From assembly GCF_964204645.1 (NCBI RefSeq), contig NC_134035.1, forward strand, positions 4,836,501 to 4,900,500: a DNA stretch of 64,000 nucleotides, read 5' to 3'. The notes below the pieces were generated by a model. That model saw only the letters and a list, made by a program, of their open reading frames with translations. It made no database searches and had not been told where the DNA came from. Source of the stretch: Tubulanus polymorphus. Its lineage: Eukaryota > Nemertea > Palaeonemertea > Tubulaniformes > Tubulanidae. The translations under genes were made by a program, and so were the position numbers. Shown here in pieces: positions 1 to 14,249 of the stretch. Position 1 is the first letter of the stretch. The number at the start of each line of letters is the position of its first letter.

Positions 1-140
1 TTTCCTATTTTCACAGAGGTTAAGGAGGGTTATTTGCAGTTTAAGCCTGCGTTAAAATCTTTTGAATATCTTTCCTGACGACTGATCTGTACCCGCTTGA
101 GTTTGAGATTACGCGCAAAAGGGGTCTCTTTAATTTAATA
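1..140. other. Non-repetitive left edge
   Basis: Short AT-rich stretch before the first recognisable satellite monomer. I see no coding signal in it. Confidence 0.4.
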
Positions 141-3100
141 CAAAATCTTCAGAATGATATGAAGCCTCATGAATCTGGATCTTTCAACCCATCTCTTGAA
201 AATGAGTTCAGTACACCCCACCCATAAATAACAATTCAATACCGCATCTTCAGGACGATATGCAGCCACAAAATTCTGGATCTTTCTACTGAACTATTGA
301 AACTTAGTTTAGTACACCCTACACATATAGGACAATTGAAATCAGCATCTTCAGGAAGATATTAAGTCCCAAAATTCGGGATCTTTCGACCAATCTATTG
401 AAAATTAGTTCAGTACATCCTACCCATATATGACAATTCAATACTGCATCTTCAGGACGATATGAAGCCCAAAATTCTGGATGTTTCGACCAATCTATTG
501 TTTTCAGTTCATTACACCCTTCCCATAAAGGACAATTGAATTAAGCATCTTCAGGACGATATGAAGTCACAAAATTCTGGATCTTTCAACCAATCTACTG
601 GAAATCAGTTCAGTAATCAAATACATCATTTTCAGGACCATATGTATAGCGAGAAAATCCAGATCTTTTGACCCATCTTTTGAAAATGAGCTCAGTACAC
701 CATACCCATATATGACAATTCAAAAAAGCATCTTCAGGACGATATGAAGCCACAAATTCTGGATCATTCGACCAATCTATTGAAAATTAGTTCAGAACAC
801 GCTACACATATAGGACAATTTAATACAGCATCTTCAGGACGATATGAAGCCACAAAATTCTGGATCTTTCAACCAATTTATTGGAAATCAGTTCAGTAAT
901 CACATACCCGATCTATTGCAATTGAATACAACATCTTCTAGACCCCTTGTAGCCACAAAATTCTGGATCATCCAACCGTTCTCTTGATAATCAGTTCAGT
1001 ACAACCCATAGCATCTATAAAGATTAAATACATCATTTTCAGGACCATATGTAGTGAGAAAATCCAGATCTTTCGACCCATCCAATGGAATTTAGTTCAG
1101 TACACCCTACCCATATGTGGGTAATTCAATACAGCATCTTCAGGACGATATGAAACCACAAATTCTGGATCTTTCGACCAGTCTTTTGAAAATCAGTTCA
1201 GAACACGCTACACATATAGGAGAATTTAATACAACATCTTGAGGACGACATGAAGCCACAAATTCTGGATATTTCTTCCAATCTATTGAAACTTAGTTCA
1301 GTACACCCTACCCATATATGACAATTTAATACAACATCTACAGGACGATATGAAGCCCAAAATTCTGGATGTTTCTACCAATCTAATGAAAATCAGTTCA
1401 GTACACCCTACCCATATAGGAAAATTTAAAACAGCATCTTGAGGACAATATGAAGCCCCAAAATTCTGGATGTTTCGACCAATCTAATGAAAATAAGTTC
1501 AGTACACCATCCTCATATATGACAATTCAAAACAGCATCTTCTGCATGATATAAAGACACAAATTCAGGATCTTTCGACCAATCTCTTAAAAATTGGTTC
1601 AGTACACCCTACCCATATATGACAATTCAATACTGCATCCTCAGGACGATATAAAGTCCCAAAATTCTGGATCTTTCGACCAATCTATTGAAAATCAGTT
1701 CAGAACACTCTACACATAAAGGACAATTGAATTCAGCATCTTCAGGACGATATGAAGCCACAAAATTCTTGATCTTTCAACCAATCTATTGAAACTAAGT
1801 TCAGTACACCCTACCCATATATGACATTTTAATACAGCATCTTCAGGACGATATGAAGCCCAAAAATCTGGATGTTTCGACCAATCTATTGAAAATCAGT
1901 TCAGTACACCCTACCCATTTATGACAATTTAATACAGCATCTTCAGGATGAAACGAAGCCCCAAAATTCTAGATATTTCGACCAATCTCTTGAAAATCAG
2001 TTCAGTACACCCTACCCATATTTGACAATTCAATACTGCATCCTCAGGACAATATAAAGTCCCAAAATTCTGGATCTTTCGACCAATCTGTTGAAAATCA
2101 GTTCAGTACACCATCCCCATATATGACAATTCAAAACAGCATCTTCTGCATGATATAAAGACACAAATTCAGGATCTTTCGACCAATCTCTTAAAAATTG
2201 GTTCAGTACACCCTACCCATATATGACAATTCAATACTGCATCCTCAGGACGATATAAAGTCCCAAAATTCTGGATCTTTCGACCAATCTATTGAAAATC
2301 AGTTCAGAACACTCTACACATAAAGGACAATTGAATTCAGCATCTTCAAGACGATATGAAGCCACAAAATTCTTGATCTTTCGACCAATGTATTGAAAAT
2401 CAGTTCAGTACACCCTACCCATTTATGACAATTTAATACAGCATCTTCAGGATGAAACGAAGCCACAAAATTCTTGATCTTTCGACCAATGTATTGAAAA
2501 TCAGTTCAGTACACCCTACCCATATTTGACAATTCAATACGGCATCTTCAGGACGATATGAAGCCACAAAATTCGGGATTTTTCAACGCATCTATTGGAA
2601 ATCAGTTCAATAAACACCTAACCAATCGATTGCAATTGAATACGACATGTTCCAGACTGTATGTAGCCACAAAATTCTGGATCATCCAACCGTTCTCTTG
2701 ATAATCAGTTCAGTCAACCCATAGCATCTATAAAGATTAAATACATCATTTTCAGGACCATATGTAGCGAGAAAATCCAGATCTTTCGAACCATCTCTTG
2801 AAAATGAGTTCAGTACACCTTACCCATAAATGACAATTCAAAACAGCTTCTTCAGGACGATATAAAACCCCAAAATTCTCGATGTTTCGACCCATCTATT
2901 GAAAATTTGTTCAGTTCATCCAACCCATATATGTCAATTTAATACAACATCATCAGGACGATATGAAGCCCCCAAAATTCTGGATATTTCGACCAATCTC
3001 CTGAGAATTAGTTCAGTACACCCTACCCATATATGACAATTCAATACTGCATCTTCAGGATGATATGAAGCCCCAAACTCTGGATCTTTCGACCAATCTC

Positions 3101-6100
3101 TTAAAAATCAGTTCAGCCTACCCATACATCATCCCTACCCATACATCATTTTCAGGACCATATGTAGTGAGAAAATCCAGATCTTTCGACCCATCCATTG
3201 GAATTTAGTTCAGTACACCCTACCCATATGTGGGTAATTCAATACAGCATCTTCAGGACGATATGAAACCACAAATTCTGGATCTTTCGACCAGTCTTTT
3301 GAAAATCAGTTCAGAACACGCTACACATATAGGAGAATTTAATACAACATCTTGAGGACGACATGAAGCCACAAATTCTGGATATTTCTTCCAATCTATT
3401 GAAACTTAGTTCAGTATACCCTACCCATATATGACAATTTAATACAACATCTACAGGACGATATGAAGCCCAAAATTCTGGATGTTTCTACCAATCTAAT
3501 GAAAATCAGTTCAGTACACCCTACCCATATAGGAAAATTTAAAACAGCATCTTGAGGACAATATGAAGCCCCAAAATTCTGGATGTTTCGACCAATCTAA
3601 TGAAAATAAGTTCAGTACACCATCCCCATATATGACAATTCAAAACAGCATCTTCTGCATGATATAAAGACACAAATTCAGGATCTTTCGACCAATCTCT
3701 TAAAAATTGGTTCAGTACAACCTACCCATATATGACAATTCAATACTGCATCCTCAGGACGATATAAAGTCCCAAAATTCTGGATCTTTCGACCAATCTG
3801 TTGAAAATCAGTTCAGTACACCATCCCCATATATGACAATTCAAAACAGCATCTTCAGGACGATATGAAGCCACAAATTCTGGATCATTCGACCAATCTA
3901 TTGAAAATTAGTTCAGAACACGCTACACATATAGGACAATTTAATACAGCATCTTCAGGACGATATGAAGCCACAAAATTCCGGATCTTTCAACCAATTT
4001 ATTGGAAATCAGTTCAGTAATCACATACCCGATCTATTGCAATTGAATACAACATCTTCTAGACCCCTTGTAGGCCACAAAATTCTGGATCATCCAACCG
4101 TTCTCTTGATAATCAGTTCAGTACAACCCATAGCATCTATACAGATTAAATACATCATTTTCAGGACCATATGTAGTGAGAAAATCCAGATCTTTCGACC
4201 CATCCAATGGAATTTAGTTCAGTACACCCTACCCATATGTGGGTAATTCAATACAGCATCTTCAGGACGATATGAAACCACAAATTCTGGATCTTTCGAC
4301 CAGTCTTTTGAAAATCAGTTCAGAACACGCTACACATATAGGAGAATTTAATACAACATCTTGAGGACGACATGAAGCCACAAATTCTGGATATTTCTTC
4401 CAATCTATTGAAACTTAGTTCAGTATACCCTACCCATATATGACAATTTAATACAACATCTACAGGACGATATGAAGCCCAAAATTCTGGATGTTTCTAC
4501 CAATCTAATGAAAATCAGTTCAGTACACCCTACCCATATAGGAAAATTTAAAACAGCATCTTGAGGACAATATGAAGCCCCAAAATTCTGGATGTTTCGA
4601 CCAATCTAATGAAAATAAGTTCAGTACACCATCCCCATATATGACAATTCAAAACAGCATCTTCTGCATGATATAAAGACACAAATTCAGGATCTTTCGA
4701 CCAATCTCTTAAAAATTGGTTCAGTACAACCTACCCATATATGACAATTCAATACTGCATCCTCAGGACGATATAAAGTCCCAAAATTCTGGATCTTTCG
4801 ACCAATCTGTTGAAAATCAGTTCAGTACACCATCCCCATATATGACAATTCAAAACAGCATCTTCTGCATGATATAAAGACACAAATTCAGGATCTTTCG
4901 ACCAATCTCTTAAAAATTGGTTCAGTACACCCTACCCATATATGACAATTCAATACTGCATCCTCAGGATGATATAACGTCCCAAAATTCTGGATCTTTC
5001 GACCAATCTATTGAAAATCAGTTCAGAACACTCTACACATAAAGGACAATTGAATTCAGCATCTTCAAGACGATATGAAGCCACAAAATTCTTGATCTTT
5101 CAACCAATCTATTGAAACTAAGTTCAGTACACCCTACCCATATATGACATTTTAATACAGCATCTTCAGGACGATATGAAGCCCAAAAATCTGGATGTTT
5201 TCGACCAATCTATTGAAAATCAGTTCAGTACACCCTACCCATTTATGACAATTTAATACAGCATCTTCGGGATGAAACGAAGCCCCAAAATTCTAGATAT
5301 TTCGACCAATCTCTTGAAAATCAGTTCAGTACACCCTACCCATATTTGACAATTCAATACTGCATCCTCAGGACAATATAAAGTCCCAAAATTCTGGACC
5401 TTTCGACCAATCTGTTGAAAATCAGTTCAGTACACCATCCCCATATATGACAATTCAAAACAGCATCTTCTGCATGATATAAAGACACAAATTCAGGATC
5501 TTTCGACCAATCTCTTAAAAATTGGTTCAGTACACCCTACCCATATATGACAATTCAATACTGCATCCTCAGGACGATATAAAGTCCCAAAATTCTGGAT
5601 CTTTCGACCAATCTATTGAAAATCAGTTCAGAACACTCTACACATAAAGGACAATTGAATTCAGCATCTTCAAGACGATATGAAGCCCCAGAAATCTAGA
5701 TCTTTCGTCCAATCTATTGAAAATCAGTTCAGCACACCCTACCCATATAGGACAATTGAATTCAGCATCTTCAGGACGATATGAAGCCACAAAATTCTGG
5801 ATGTTTTGACAAATCTATTGAAAATCAGTTAAGTACATCCTTCCCATATTTGACAATTCAATACAGGATCTTCAGGACGATATGAAGCCCAAAATTCTGG
5901 ATGTTTTGACCAATCTCTTGAAAATCAGTTCAGTACATCCTACCCATATTTGACAATTCAATACGGCATCTTCAGGACGATATGATGCCCAAAATTCTGG
6001 ATGTTTTGACCAATCTCTTGAAAATCAGTTCAGTACATCCTACCCATATTTGACAATTCAATACAGCATCTTCAGGACGATATGAAGCCCAAAATTCTGG

Positions 6101-7804
6101 ATGTTTTGACCAATCTCTTGAAAATCAGTTCAGTACATCCTACCCATATTTGACAATTCAATACGGCATCTTCAGGACGATATGAAGCCACAAAATTCTG
6201 GATCTTTCAACACATCTATTGGAAATCAGTTCAATAAACACCTACCCGATCGATTGCAATTGAATACGACATGTTCCAGACTGTATGTAGCCACAAAATT
6301 CTGGATCATCCAACCGTTCTCTTGATAACCAGTTCAGTCAACCCATAGCATGTATAAAGATTAAATACATCATTTTCAGGACCATATGTAGCGAGAAAAT
6401 CCAGATCTTTCGACCCATCTCTTGAAAATGAGTTCAGTACACCCCACCCATAAATGACAATTCAAAACAGCATCTTCAGGACGATATAAAACCCCAAAAT
6501 TCTCGATGTTTTGACCCATCTATTGAAAATTAGTTCAGTACATCCTACCCATATATGACAATTTAATACAACATCATAAGGACGATATGAAGCCCCAAAA
6601 TTCTGGATATTTCGACCAATCTCTTGAAAATTAGTTCAGTACACCCTACCCATATGTGAAAATTCAATACTGCATCTTCAGGACGATATGAAGCCCCAAA
6701 ATTCTGGATCTTTCAACGTTTCTATGTGAAATCAGTTCAGTTAACACTTACTCGATCTATTACAACTGAATACAACATCTTCTAGACCGTATGTAGCCAC
6801 AAAATTCCGGATCATCCAACTGTTCTCTTCATAATCAGTTCAGTACAATCCATAGCATCTATAAAGATTAAATACATCATTTCATAACCATATGTAGCAA
6901 GAAAATGCAGATCTTTCAACCAATCCATGGAAAATTAGTTCAGTATACCCTAACGATTATATACGACAAATAAATACGGCATCTTCAGGACGACATGAAA
7001 CCCCAAAATTCTGGATGTTTCGACCAATCTATTGAAAATCAGATCAGTACACTCTTCCCATATAGAAAATTGAATACAGCATCATCAGGATGATATGAAG
7101 CCCCAAAATTCTGGTTCTTTCTACATAACTATTGAAAATCAGTTCAGTACACCCTCCCCATATAGGACAATTGAATACAGTATCTATACAGGACGATATG
7201 AAGGCCCAAAAATCTAAATCTCTCGACCAATCTATTGAAACTTAGTTCAGTACACCCTACCCATATATGACAATTAAATACAGCATCTTCAGGACGATAT
7301 GAAGCCCAAAATTCTGGATGTTTCGACCAATCTATTGAAAATCAGTTCAGTACACCCTACCCATATATGACAATTAAATAGAGCATCTTCAGGACGATAT
7401 GAAGCCCAAAATTCTGGATGTTTCGACCAATCTGTTGAAAATCAGTTCAGTACATCCTACCCATATTTGACAATTCAATACAGCATCTTCAGGATGATAT
7501 GAAGCCCCAAAATTCTGGATCTTTCGACGCATCTATCAAAAAATTAGTTCAGTACATCCTACCCATACAGGACAATTCAAAACAGCATCTTCAGGACGAT
7601 ATGAAGCCCCAAAATTCTCCATGTTTCGACCAATCTATTGAAAATCAGTTCAGTACACCCTACACATATAGGACAATTGAATATGAGGCCCCAAAATTCT
7701 GGATGTTTCGATCAATCTATTGAAACTTAGTCCAGTACACCCTACCCATATATGACAATTCAATACAGCATCTTCAGGATGATATGATGCCCCAAAATTC
7801 TGGA
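141..7804. repeat. ~100-bp tandem satellite, block 1
   Basis: Tandem monomers of about 100-101 bp are recognised by the recurring words cagcatcttcaggacgatat, aaaattctggatctttcgac and aaaatcagttcagtacaccc. The unit length was measured between successive ccatatatga words at 7261 and 7361. Monomers vary (cgacc/caacg, Cccaaa/Cacaaa). A divergent three-monomer block recurs, marked by atcatccaaccgttctcttg and catcattttcaggaccatat (for example near 840-1080, 2560-2810, 3960-4200 and 6180-6420). Reading frames inside it are short and unrelated between monomers, so it is non-coding. The same satellite continues after the insert at 7805. Confidence 0.95.
725..5680. repeat. Higher-order duplication inside the satellite
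   Basis: Blocks of many monomers are nearly identical at long range. 725-1545 matches 3847-4667 at an offset of 3121, changing to 3122 after one extra G at about 4074. 1561-2350 matches 4884-5675 at an offset of about 3323, a further 201 bp or two monomers. 3146-3853 matches 4155-4862 at an offset of 1009, about ten monomers. Neighbouring monomers differ much more than these distant copies do, so multi-monomer units were duplicated as blocks. Confidence 0.85.
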
Positions 7805-8465
7805 CGTATCGGCCCCACTCCGCGCGGTTGCACCACAGCGCGGGATTTACGCGAAGCAGCAAACACAAACATGGCCACTCTCTCAATTTTCAATGATAGA
7901 AATCGTGTGTGCATTTCAATTATTTCGGCTGTTAGGGTTTTAAGGCACACTATAAGTTGATGATGTGATATGGCGATGTTAATTAATGATAATTATGCAG
8001 TGAAGCTAGTCACGAACGGTGCCGATTGAGTGTACAGCTGCCAAAAACACTGAAATGTGCGTAGTAGCGTAACTATTTGCAGTGAATTGCAGACGAAACA
8101 TGAAGCCTTAACGGCCGTTTAAAAAAAAATTATACCAATCGCAATTGTAAAATAAAAATGAGATAGAACCTAAGTTAAAATTCTGGCCATTTCTAAAATG
8201 TTATTACTAATTTTTAGTCAGTGCCGAACGTTTAGTTTTCCAACAATAATGAGGGGTGGTAGGTAGTCATGCAATTCAAGTCAACATTTATTACACGTTA
8301 CTTCCGTGTTGTTGAAAATCTCGCGAGTCCTGGACCAAACCCCATTGAACAATGTGATCTGTGTGCTGGCCATAAATGCACACAGATCACACTACACTAC
8401 CCATTACACACTCCAGTACCCACAGCTTTCATATATCCATCCAAATATTTAGAGTGTCTTTCTTC
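7805..8465. mobile_element. 661-bp unidentified insertion in the satellite
   Basis: The satellite monomer is interrupted at ...aaaattctgga and resumes at ctggatctttcaacg. CTGGA is present on both sides (7800-7804 and 8466-8470), a 5-bp duplication. The insert has no obvious terminal inverted repeats, no TG...CA ends and no convincing reading frame. It contains a GC-rich start and a perfect hairpin with 14-bp arms at 8353-8366 and 8378-8391 and an 11-nt loop. It may be a non-autonomous element, but its class cannot be assigned from sequence alone. Confidence 0.55.
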
Positions 8466-9780
8466 CTGGATCTTTCAACGTTTCTATGTGAAATCAGTTC
8501 AGTAAACACTTACTCGATCTATTGCAATTGAATATACGACATCTTCTAGACCGTATGTAGCCACAAAATTCCGGATCATCCAACTGTTCTCTTCATAATC
8601 AGGACGATATGAAGCCACAAATTCTGGATCTTTCGACCAATCTCTTAAAAATTAGTTCAGTACACCCTACACATATGTGACAATTCAATACTGCATCTTC
8701 AGGACGATATAAAGTCCCAAAATTCTGGATGTTTCGACCAATCTGTTGAAAATCAGTTCTGTACACCCTACCCATAAAGGACAATTGAATACAGCATCTT
8801 CAGGACGATATGGAGCCACAAAATTCGGGATCTTTCAACGCATCTATTGGAAATCAGTTCAATAAACACCTACCCAATCTTTTTTACAATTGAATACGAC
8901 ATCTTCTAGACCGTATGTAGCCACAAAATTCTGGATCATCCAACTGTTCTCTTCATAATCAGTTCAGTACAACCCATAGCATCTATAAAGATTAAATACA
9001 TCATTTTCAGGACCATATGTAGCGAGAAAATCCAGATCTTTCGACCCATCTCTTGAAAATGAGTTCAGTACACCCTACCCATGAATGACAATTCAAAACA
9101 GCATCTTCAGGACGATATGAAGCCCCAAAATTCTGGATGTTTCGACCAATCTATTGAAAATCAGTTCAGTACATCCTACCCATATAGGACAATTGAGTAC
9201 GGCATCTTCAGGACGATATGAAGCCACAAATTCTGGATCTTTCGACCAATCTCTTAAAAATTAGTTCAGTACACCCTACAGCTATATATGACAATTCAAT
9301 ACTCTGCGCCCTCCAGGACGATATAAACCCCCAAAATTCTGGATGTTTTGACCAATCTGTTGAAAATCAGTTCAGTCCACCCTACACATATAGCACAATT
9401 TGAATTCAGCATTTTCAGGACGATGAAGCCCCAAAAATCTAGATGTTTCGACCAATCTATTTAAACTTAGTTCAGTACACCACCCATATATGACAATTTA
9501 ATACGGCATCTTCAGGACGATATGATGCCTCAAAATTCTGGATCTTTCAACGTTTCTATGTGAAATCAGTTCAGTAAACACTTACTCGATCTATTGCAAT
9601 TGAATACGACATCTTCTAGACTGTATGTAGCCACAAAATTCCGGATCATCCAACTGTTCTCTTCATAATCAGTTCAGTACAACCCATAGCATCTATAAAG
9701 ATTAAATACATCATTTCAGGACCATATGTAGCGAGAAAATGCAGATCTTTCAACCAATCTATGGAAAATTAGTTCAGTAC
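8466..9780. repeat. ~100-bp satellite, block 2
   Basis: Continuation of the same monomer family. It again carries the divergent marker monomers (gaccatatgtagcgagaaaa near 9010 and 9720). Confidence 0.95.
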
Positions 9781-10192
9781 AATTCAATTCAATTCAATTC
9801 AATACTTTATTACAACTTAAAAGTTTTACAGTAAAACATACAAGTATATAATGCAATAAAGGAGAAAAAGGACAATTAATTTTAAAGAGTAGAAAATTAC
9901 AATTTAAAATAGACAGGATAACACATTTGCGGAACAAGCATGATTTAGAGGACACACTCCGGGGCTCAGTCATGAGAAAACTGGAAGAAGCATATGTATA
10001 CTACCAGGGAGGTGGGAGTGAAAAACCAAGTAGAGGGTTCACTCCCACCTCCCAGGCATATCTAACAAAAAACCCTGTTTCTTTTGTCTGTTATTTGTTG
10101 TATATAGTTACAGAAAAGGTTACAGATCTCAAAGTCGTTACCATAGGACATCAGGAGAATAAAAAGTTCATCCTCGGAAAAATTTTCGAAAA
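9781..10192 (-). mobile_element. LINE 3'-end-like fragment inserted in the satellite
   Basis: The satellite word agttcagtac|accctaacc is split by about 410 bp. The left junction starts with repeated AATTC pentamers followed by aatactttatt. On the minus strand this reads AATAAAGTATTGAATTGAATT, which resembles the repeated 3' tail of non-LTR retrotransposons. No reverse-transcriptase motifs are visible, so this would be a short 5'-truncated copy. It contains a perfect 16-bp-arm hairpin (10007-10022 / 10038-10053) with a 15-nt loop. Almost no target duplication can be seen. A 97-codon open frame at 9927 resembles nothing and runs into the satellite. Confidence 0.5.
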
Positions 10193-13100
10193 CACCCTAA
10201 CCATTATATACGACAAATAAATACGGCATCTGAGGACGACATGAAGCCCCAAAATTCTGGATGTTTCGACCAATCTATTGAAAATCAGTTCATAAACCCT
10301 ACCCATATAAGACAATTCAATACAGCATCTTCAGGACGATATGAAGCCCCAAAATTCTGCATGTTTCGACCAATCTATTGAAAATCAGTTCAATACACCC
10401 TACACATATAGGACAATTGAATTCGGCATCTTCAGGACGATATGAAGCCCCAAAATTCTGCATGTTTCGACCACTATTGAAAATTAGTTCAGTGCACCCT
10501 ACCCATATATGACAATTCAATACAGCATCTTCAGGACGATATGAAGCCCCAAAATTCTGGATCTTTCAACGCATCTATCAAAAAATTAGTTCAATACACC
10601 CTACCCTTATATGACAATTTAATACAGCATCTTCAGGACGATATGATGCCCCAAAATTCTGGATCTTTCAACGTATCTATGTGAAATCAGTTCAGTAAAC
10701 ACTTACTCCATCTATTGCAATTGAATACGACATCTTCTAGACCTTATGAAGCCACAAAATTCCGGATCATCCAACTGTTCTCTTCATAATCAGTTCAGTA
10801 CAACCCATAGCATCTATAAAGATTAAATACATCATTTCAGGACCATATGTAGCGAGAAAATGCAGATCTTTCAACCAATCTATGGAAAATTAGTTCAGTA
10901 TACCCTAACCATTATATACGACAAATAAATACGGCATCATCAGGACGACATGAAGCCCCAAAATTCTGGATGTTTCGACCAATCTATTGAAAATCAGTTC
11001 AGAACATCCTACACATAAAGCACAATTTGAATTCAGCATCTTCAGGATGATATGAAATGACAATATTCTGGATGTTTCGACAAATCTATTGAAAATCAGT
11101 TCAGTACACCCTACCGATATTTGGCAATTAAATACAGCATCTTCAGGACGATATGAAGCCCAAAATTCTGGATGTTTCGACCAATCTATTGAAAATCAGT
11201 CCAGTACATCCTACCCATATAGGATAATTGAGTACGGCATCTTCAGATCGATATGAAGTCCCAAAAATCTAGATCTTTAGTCCAATCTATCGAAAATCAG
11301 TTCACAAACCCTACCCATATAGGACAATTGAATTCAGCATCTTCAGGACGATATGAAGCCACAAAATTCGGGATCTTTCAACGCATCTATTGGAAATAAG
11401 TTCAGTACATCCTACCCATATTTGACAATTAAATACAGCATCTTCAGGACAATATGAAGTCCCAAAATTCCGGATCTTTCAACGCATCTATTGGAAATGA
11501 GTTCAATAAACACCTACCCGATCATTTGCAATTGAATACGACATGTTCCAGACTGTATGTAGCCACAAAATTCTGGATCAACCGACCGTTTTCTTGATAA
11601 TCAGTTCAGTACAACCCATAGCATCTATAAAGATTAAATACATCATTTTCAGGACCATATGTAGCGAGAAAATCCAGATGTTTCGACCCATCTATTAAAA
11701 ATTAGTTCAGTACACCCTACCCATATATGACAATTCAATACAGCGTCTTCAGGACGATATGAAGCCCCAAAATTCTGGACTTTTCAACGCATCTATCAAA
11801 AAATTAGTTCAGTACACCCTACCCATATAGGACAATTCAAAACAGCATCTTCAGGACGATATGAAGCCCAAAAATTCTGCATTTTTTGACCAATCTATTG
11901 AAAATCAGTTCAGTACACCCTACACATATAGGACAGTTGAATTCGGCATCCTCAGGATGATATGAGGCCCCAAAATTCTTGATGTTTCGACCAATCTATT
12001 GAAACTTAGTTCAGTACACCCTACCCATATATGACAATTTAATACAGCATCTTCAGGACGATATGATGCCCCAAAATTCTGGTTCTTTCAACGTATCTAT
12101 GTGAAATCAGTTCAGTAAACACTTACTCGATCGATTGCATTTGAATACGACATCTTCTATGTAGCCACAAAATTCCGGATCATCCAACTGTTCTCTTCAT
12201 AATCAGTTCAGTACAACCCATAGCATCTATAAAGATTAAATACATCATTTCAGGACCATATGTAGCGAGAAAATGCAGATCTTTCAACCAATCTATGGAA
12301 AATTAGTTCAGTACACCCTAACCATTATATACGACAAATAAATACGGCATCATCAGGACGACATGAAGCCCCAAATTTCTGGTTCTTTCTACATATCTAT
12401 TGAAAATCAGTTCAGTACATCCTACCCATATAGGGTAATTGAGTACGGCATCTTCAGGACGATATGAAGCCACAAATTCTGGATCTTTCCACCAATCTCT
12501 TAAAAATTAGTTCAGTACACCCTACCCATATGTGACAATTCAATGCTGCATCATCATGACGATATAAAGTCCCAAAATTCTGGATGTTTCGACCAATCTG
12601 TTGAAAATTAGTTCAGCACACCCTACACATAAAGGACATTGTGAATTCAGCATCTTCAGGACGATATGAAGCCACAAAATTCCGGATCTTTCAATCCATC
12701 TATTGGAAATCGGTTCAATAAACACCTACCTGATCGATTGCAATTGAATACGACATGTTCCAGACTGTATGTAGCCACAAAATTCTGGATCATCCAACCG
12801 TTCTCTTGATAATCAGTTCAGTACAACCCATAGCATCTATTAAGATTAAATTACATCATTTTCAGGACCATATGTAGCGAGAAAATGAAGATCTTTCGAC
12901 CCATCTCTTGAAAATGAGTTCAGTACACCCTACCCATAAATGACAATTTAATACAACATCTTCAGGACGATATGAAGCCCCAAAATTCTGGATGTTTTTA
13001 CCAATCTATTGAAAATCAGTTCGGTACACCCTACCCATATAGGATAATTGAGTACGGCACAGGACGATATGAAGCCACAAATTCTGGATCTTTCGACCAA

Positions 13101-13660
13101 TCTCTTAAAAATTAGTTCAGTACACCCTACCCATATATGACAATTCCATACAGCATCTTCAGGATGATATGAAGCCCCAAAATTCTGGTGCTTTCTACTT
13201 ATCTATTGAAAATCAGTTCAGTACACCCTCCCCATATTGGACAATTGAATACAGTATCACAGGACGATATGAAGCCCCAAAAATCTAAATCTTTCGACCA
13301 ATCTATTGAAAATCAGTTCAGTACACCCTCCCCATAAAGGACAATTGAATACAGCATCTTCAGGACCATACAAAGCCCCAAAATTATGGATCTTTTGACC
13401 AATCTTTTGGACGATATGAAGCCACAAATTCTGGATCTTTCGACCAATCTCTTAGTTCAGTACACCCTACCCTTATATGACAATTCAATACTGCATCTTC
13501 AGGACGATATAAAGTCCAAAAATTCTGGATCTTTCGACCGATGTACTGAAAATCAGTTCAGTACACCCTAAGGACAATTGAATTCAGCATCCTCAGGACA
13601 ACATGAAGCCACAAAATTCCGGATCTTTCAATGCATCTATTGGAAATCAGTTCACTGATA
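10193..13660. repeat. ~100-bp satellite, block 3
   Basis: Same monomer family, with the marker block recurring near 10660-10890, 11460-11690, 12080-12290 and 12660-12900. The array stops in mid-monomer after ggaaatcagttca at about 13653 and unique DNA begins. Confidence 0.95.
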
Positions 13661-13724
13661 AGGAATGAATCATCCTCAGGTTAAAGTCAATAGTAGTCTA
13701 GGCCTATATAGCAGCCAGTCTATA

Positions 13725-13940
13725 TAACTGACCCAACACACGCTCCCATTTCTTTCCACAATTTGGTTCAGTACACAGAATTGCAAACAGCCCTGTCCAG
13801 AAAGGTTAAATCTATTCTATACTTGGTACTCATTCTTCTTGAAATTTCGGATATTTCGAAGCGCGATAATTCCCCTTGCCGGCCTTCATCATAGATTTCG
13901 GGGTTGCGCGCGATCGTTCACGTGAAACTCGACTCACCTA
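13725..13940 (-). pseudogene. Broken copy of harmonin exon 16 and its intron edge
   Basis: About 215 bp matches 29100-29330, which is the 3' part of harmonin exon 16 plus about 120 bp of the following intron (shared words include tttctttccacaatttggtt and cagtacacagaattgcaaac). Orientation is the same as the parent. The exon's donor, GTGAGT on the minus strand at 29217-29222, reads ATGAGT in the copy, so the splice site is lost. The copied coding part is also altered and lacks the exon's 5' half. It lies about 15 kb from the parent exon and just outside the satellite. Confidence 0.75.
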
Positions 13941-14249
13941 TAATAAGATGTGGCTAAACAGGGTTTACGAATTCTCAGCAAAATAGCATTCTTCATAGTA
14001 ATAACGCCAAGTTTTATCCTGGGCCCAGTGTCGTAAAACCAGTTTAAGCTTAAAACGGTTATGTTTGAATTGTTGAACACGTTGAAAATATTGAAAGTAA
14101 CCAATAGCAATTACACCAAAAATTAGAGTTAAACTTAAACGTGAAACTGTACCCTGATAACGACTTAGCTGAGTTTGACTCTAGAGAATAAACATTAAAG
14201 CCAAGTTGCATATTTGAACAATGTCCTGTCGCGCTCCACTATATAACTG
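13941..14249. other. Unique spacer
   Basis: AT-rich DNA with no reading frame, repeat or RNA signal that I can recognise. Confidence 0.4.

Noticed and set aside
141-7804. A CENP-B box in the satellite (suggested by the pogo-type gene nearby)
   Set aside because: TTCG words occur in the monomers, but the YTTCGTTGGAARCGGGA pattern is not present.
141-13660. Many 60-97-codon open frames inside the satellite
   Set aside because: They fall on repeat monomers, differ in frame between monomers and show no codon bias, splice sites or family resemblance.
141-13660. CRISPR-like array
   Set aside because: The repeats are direct ~100-bp monomers without short repeats separated by unique spacers, and the host is eukaryotic.
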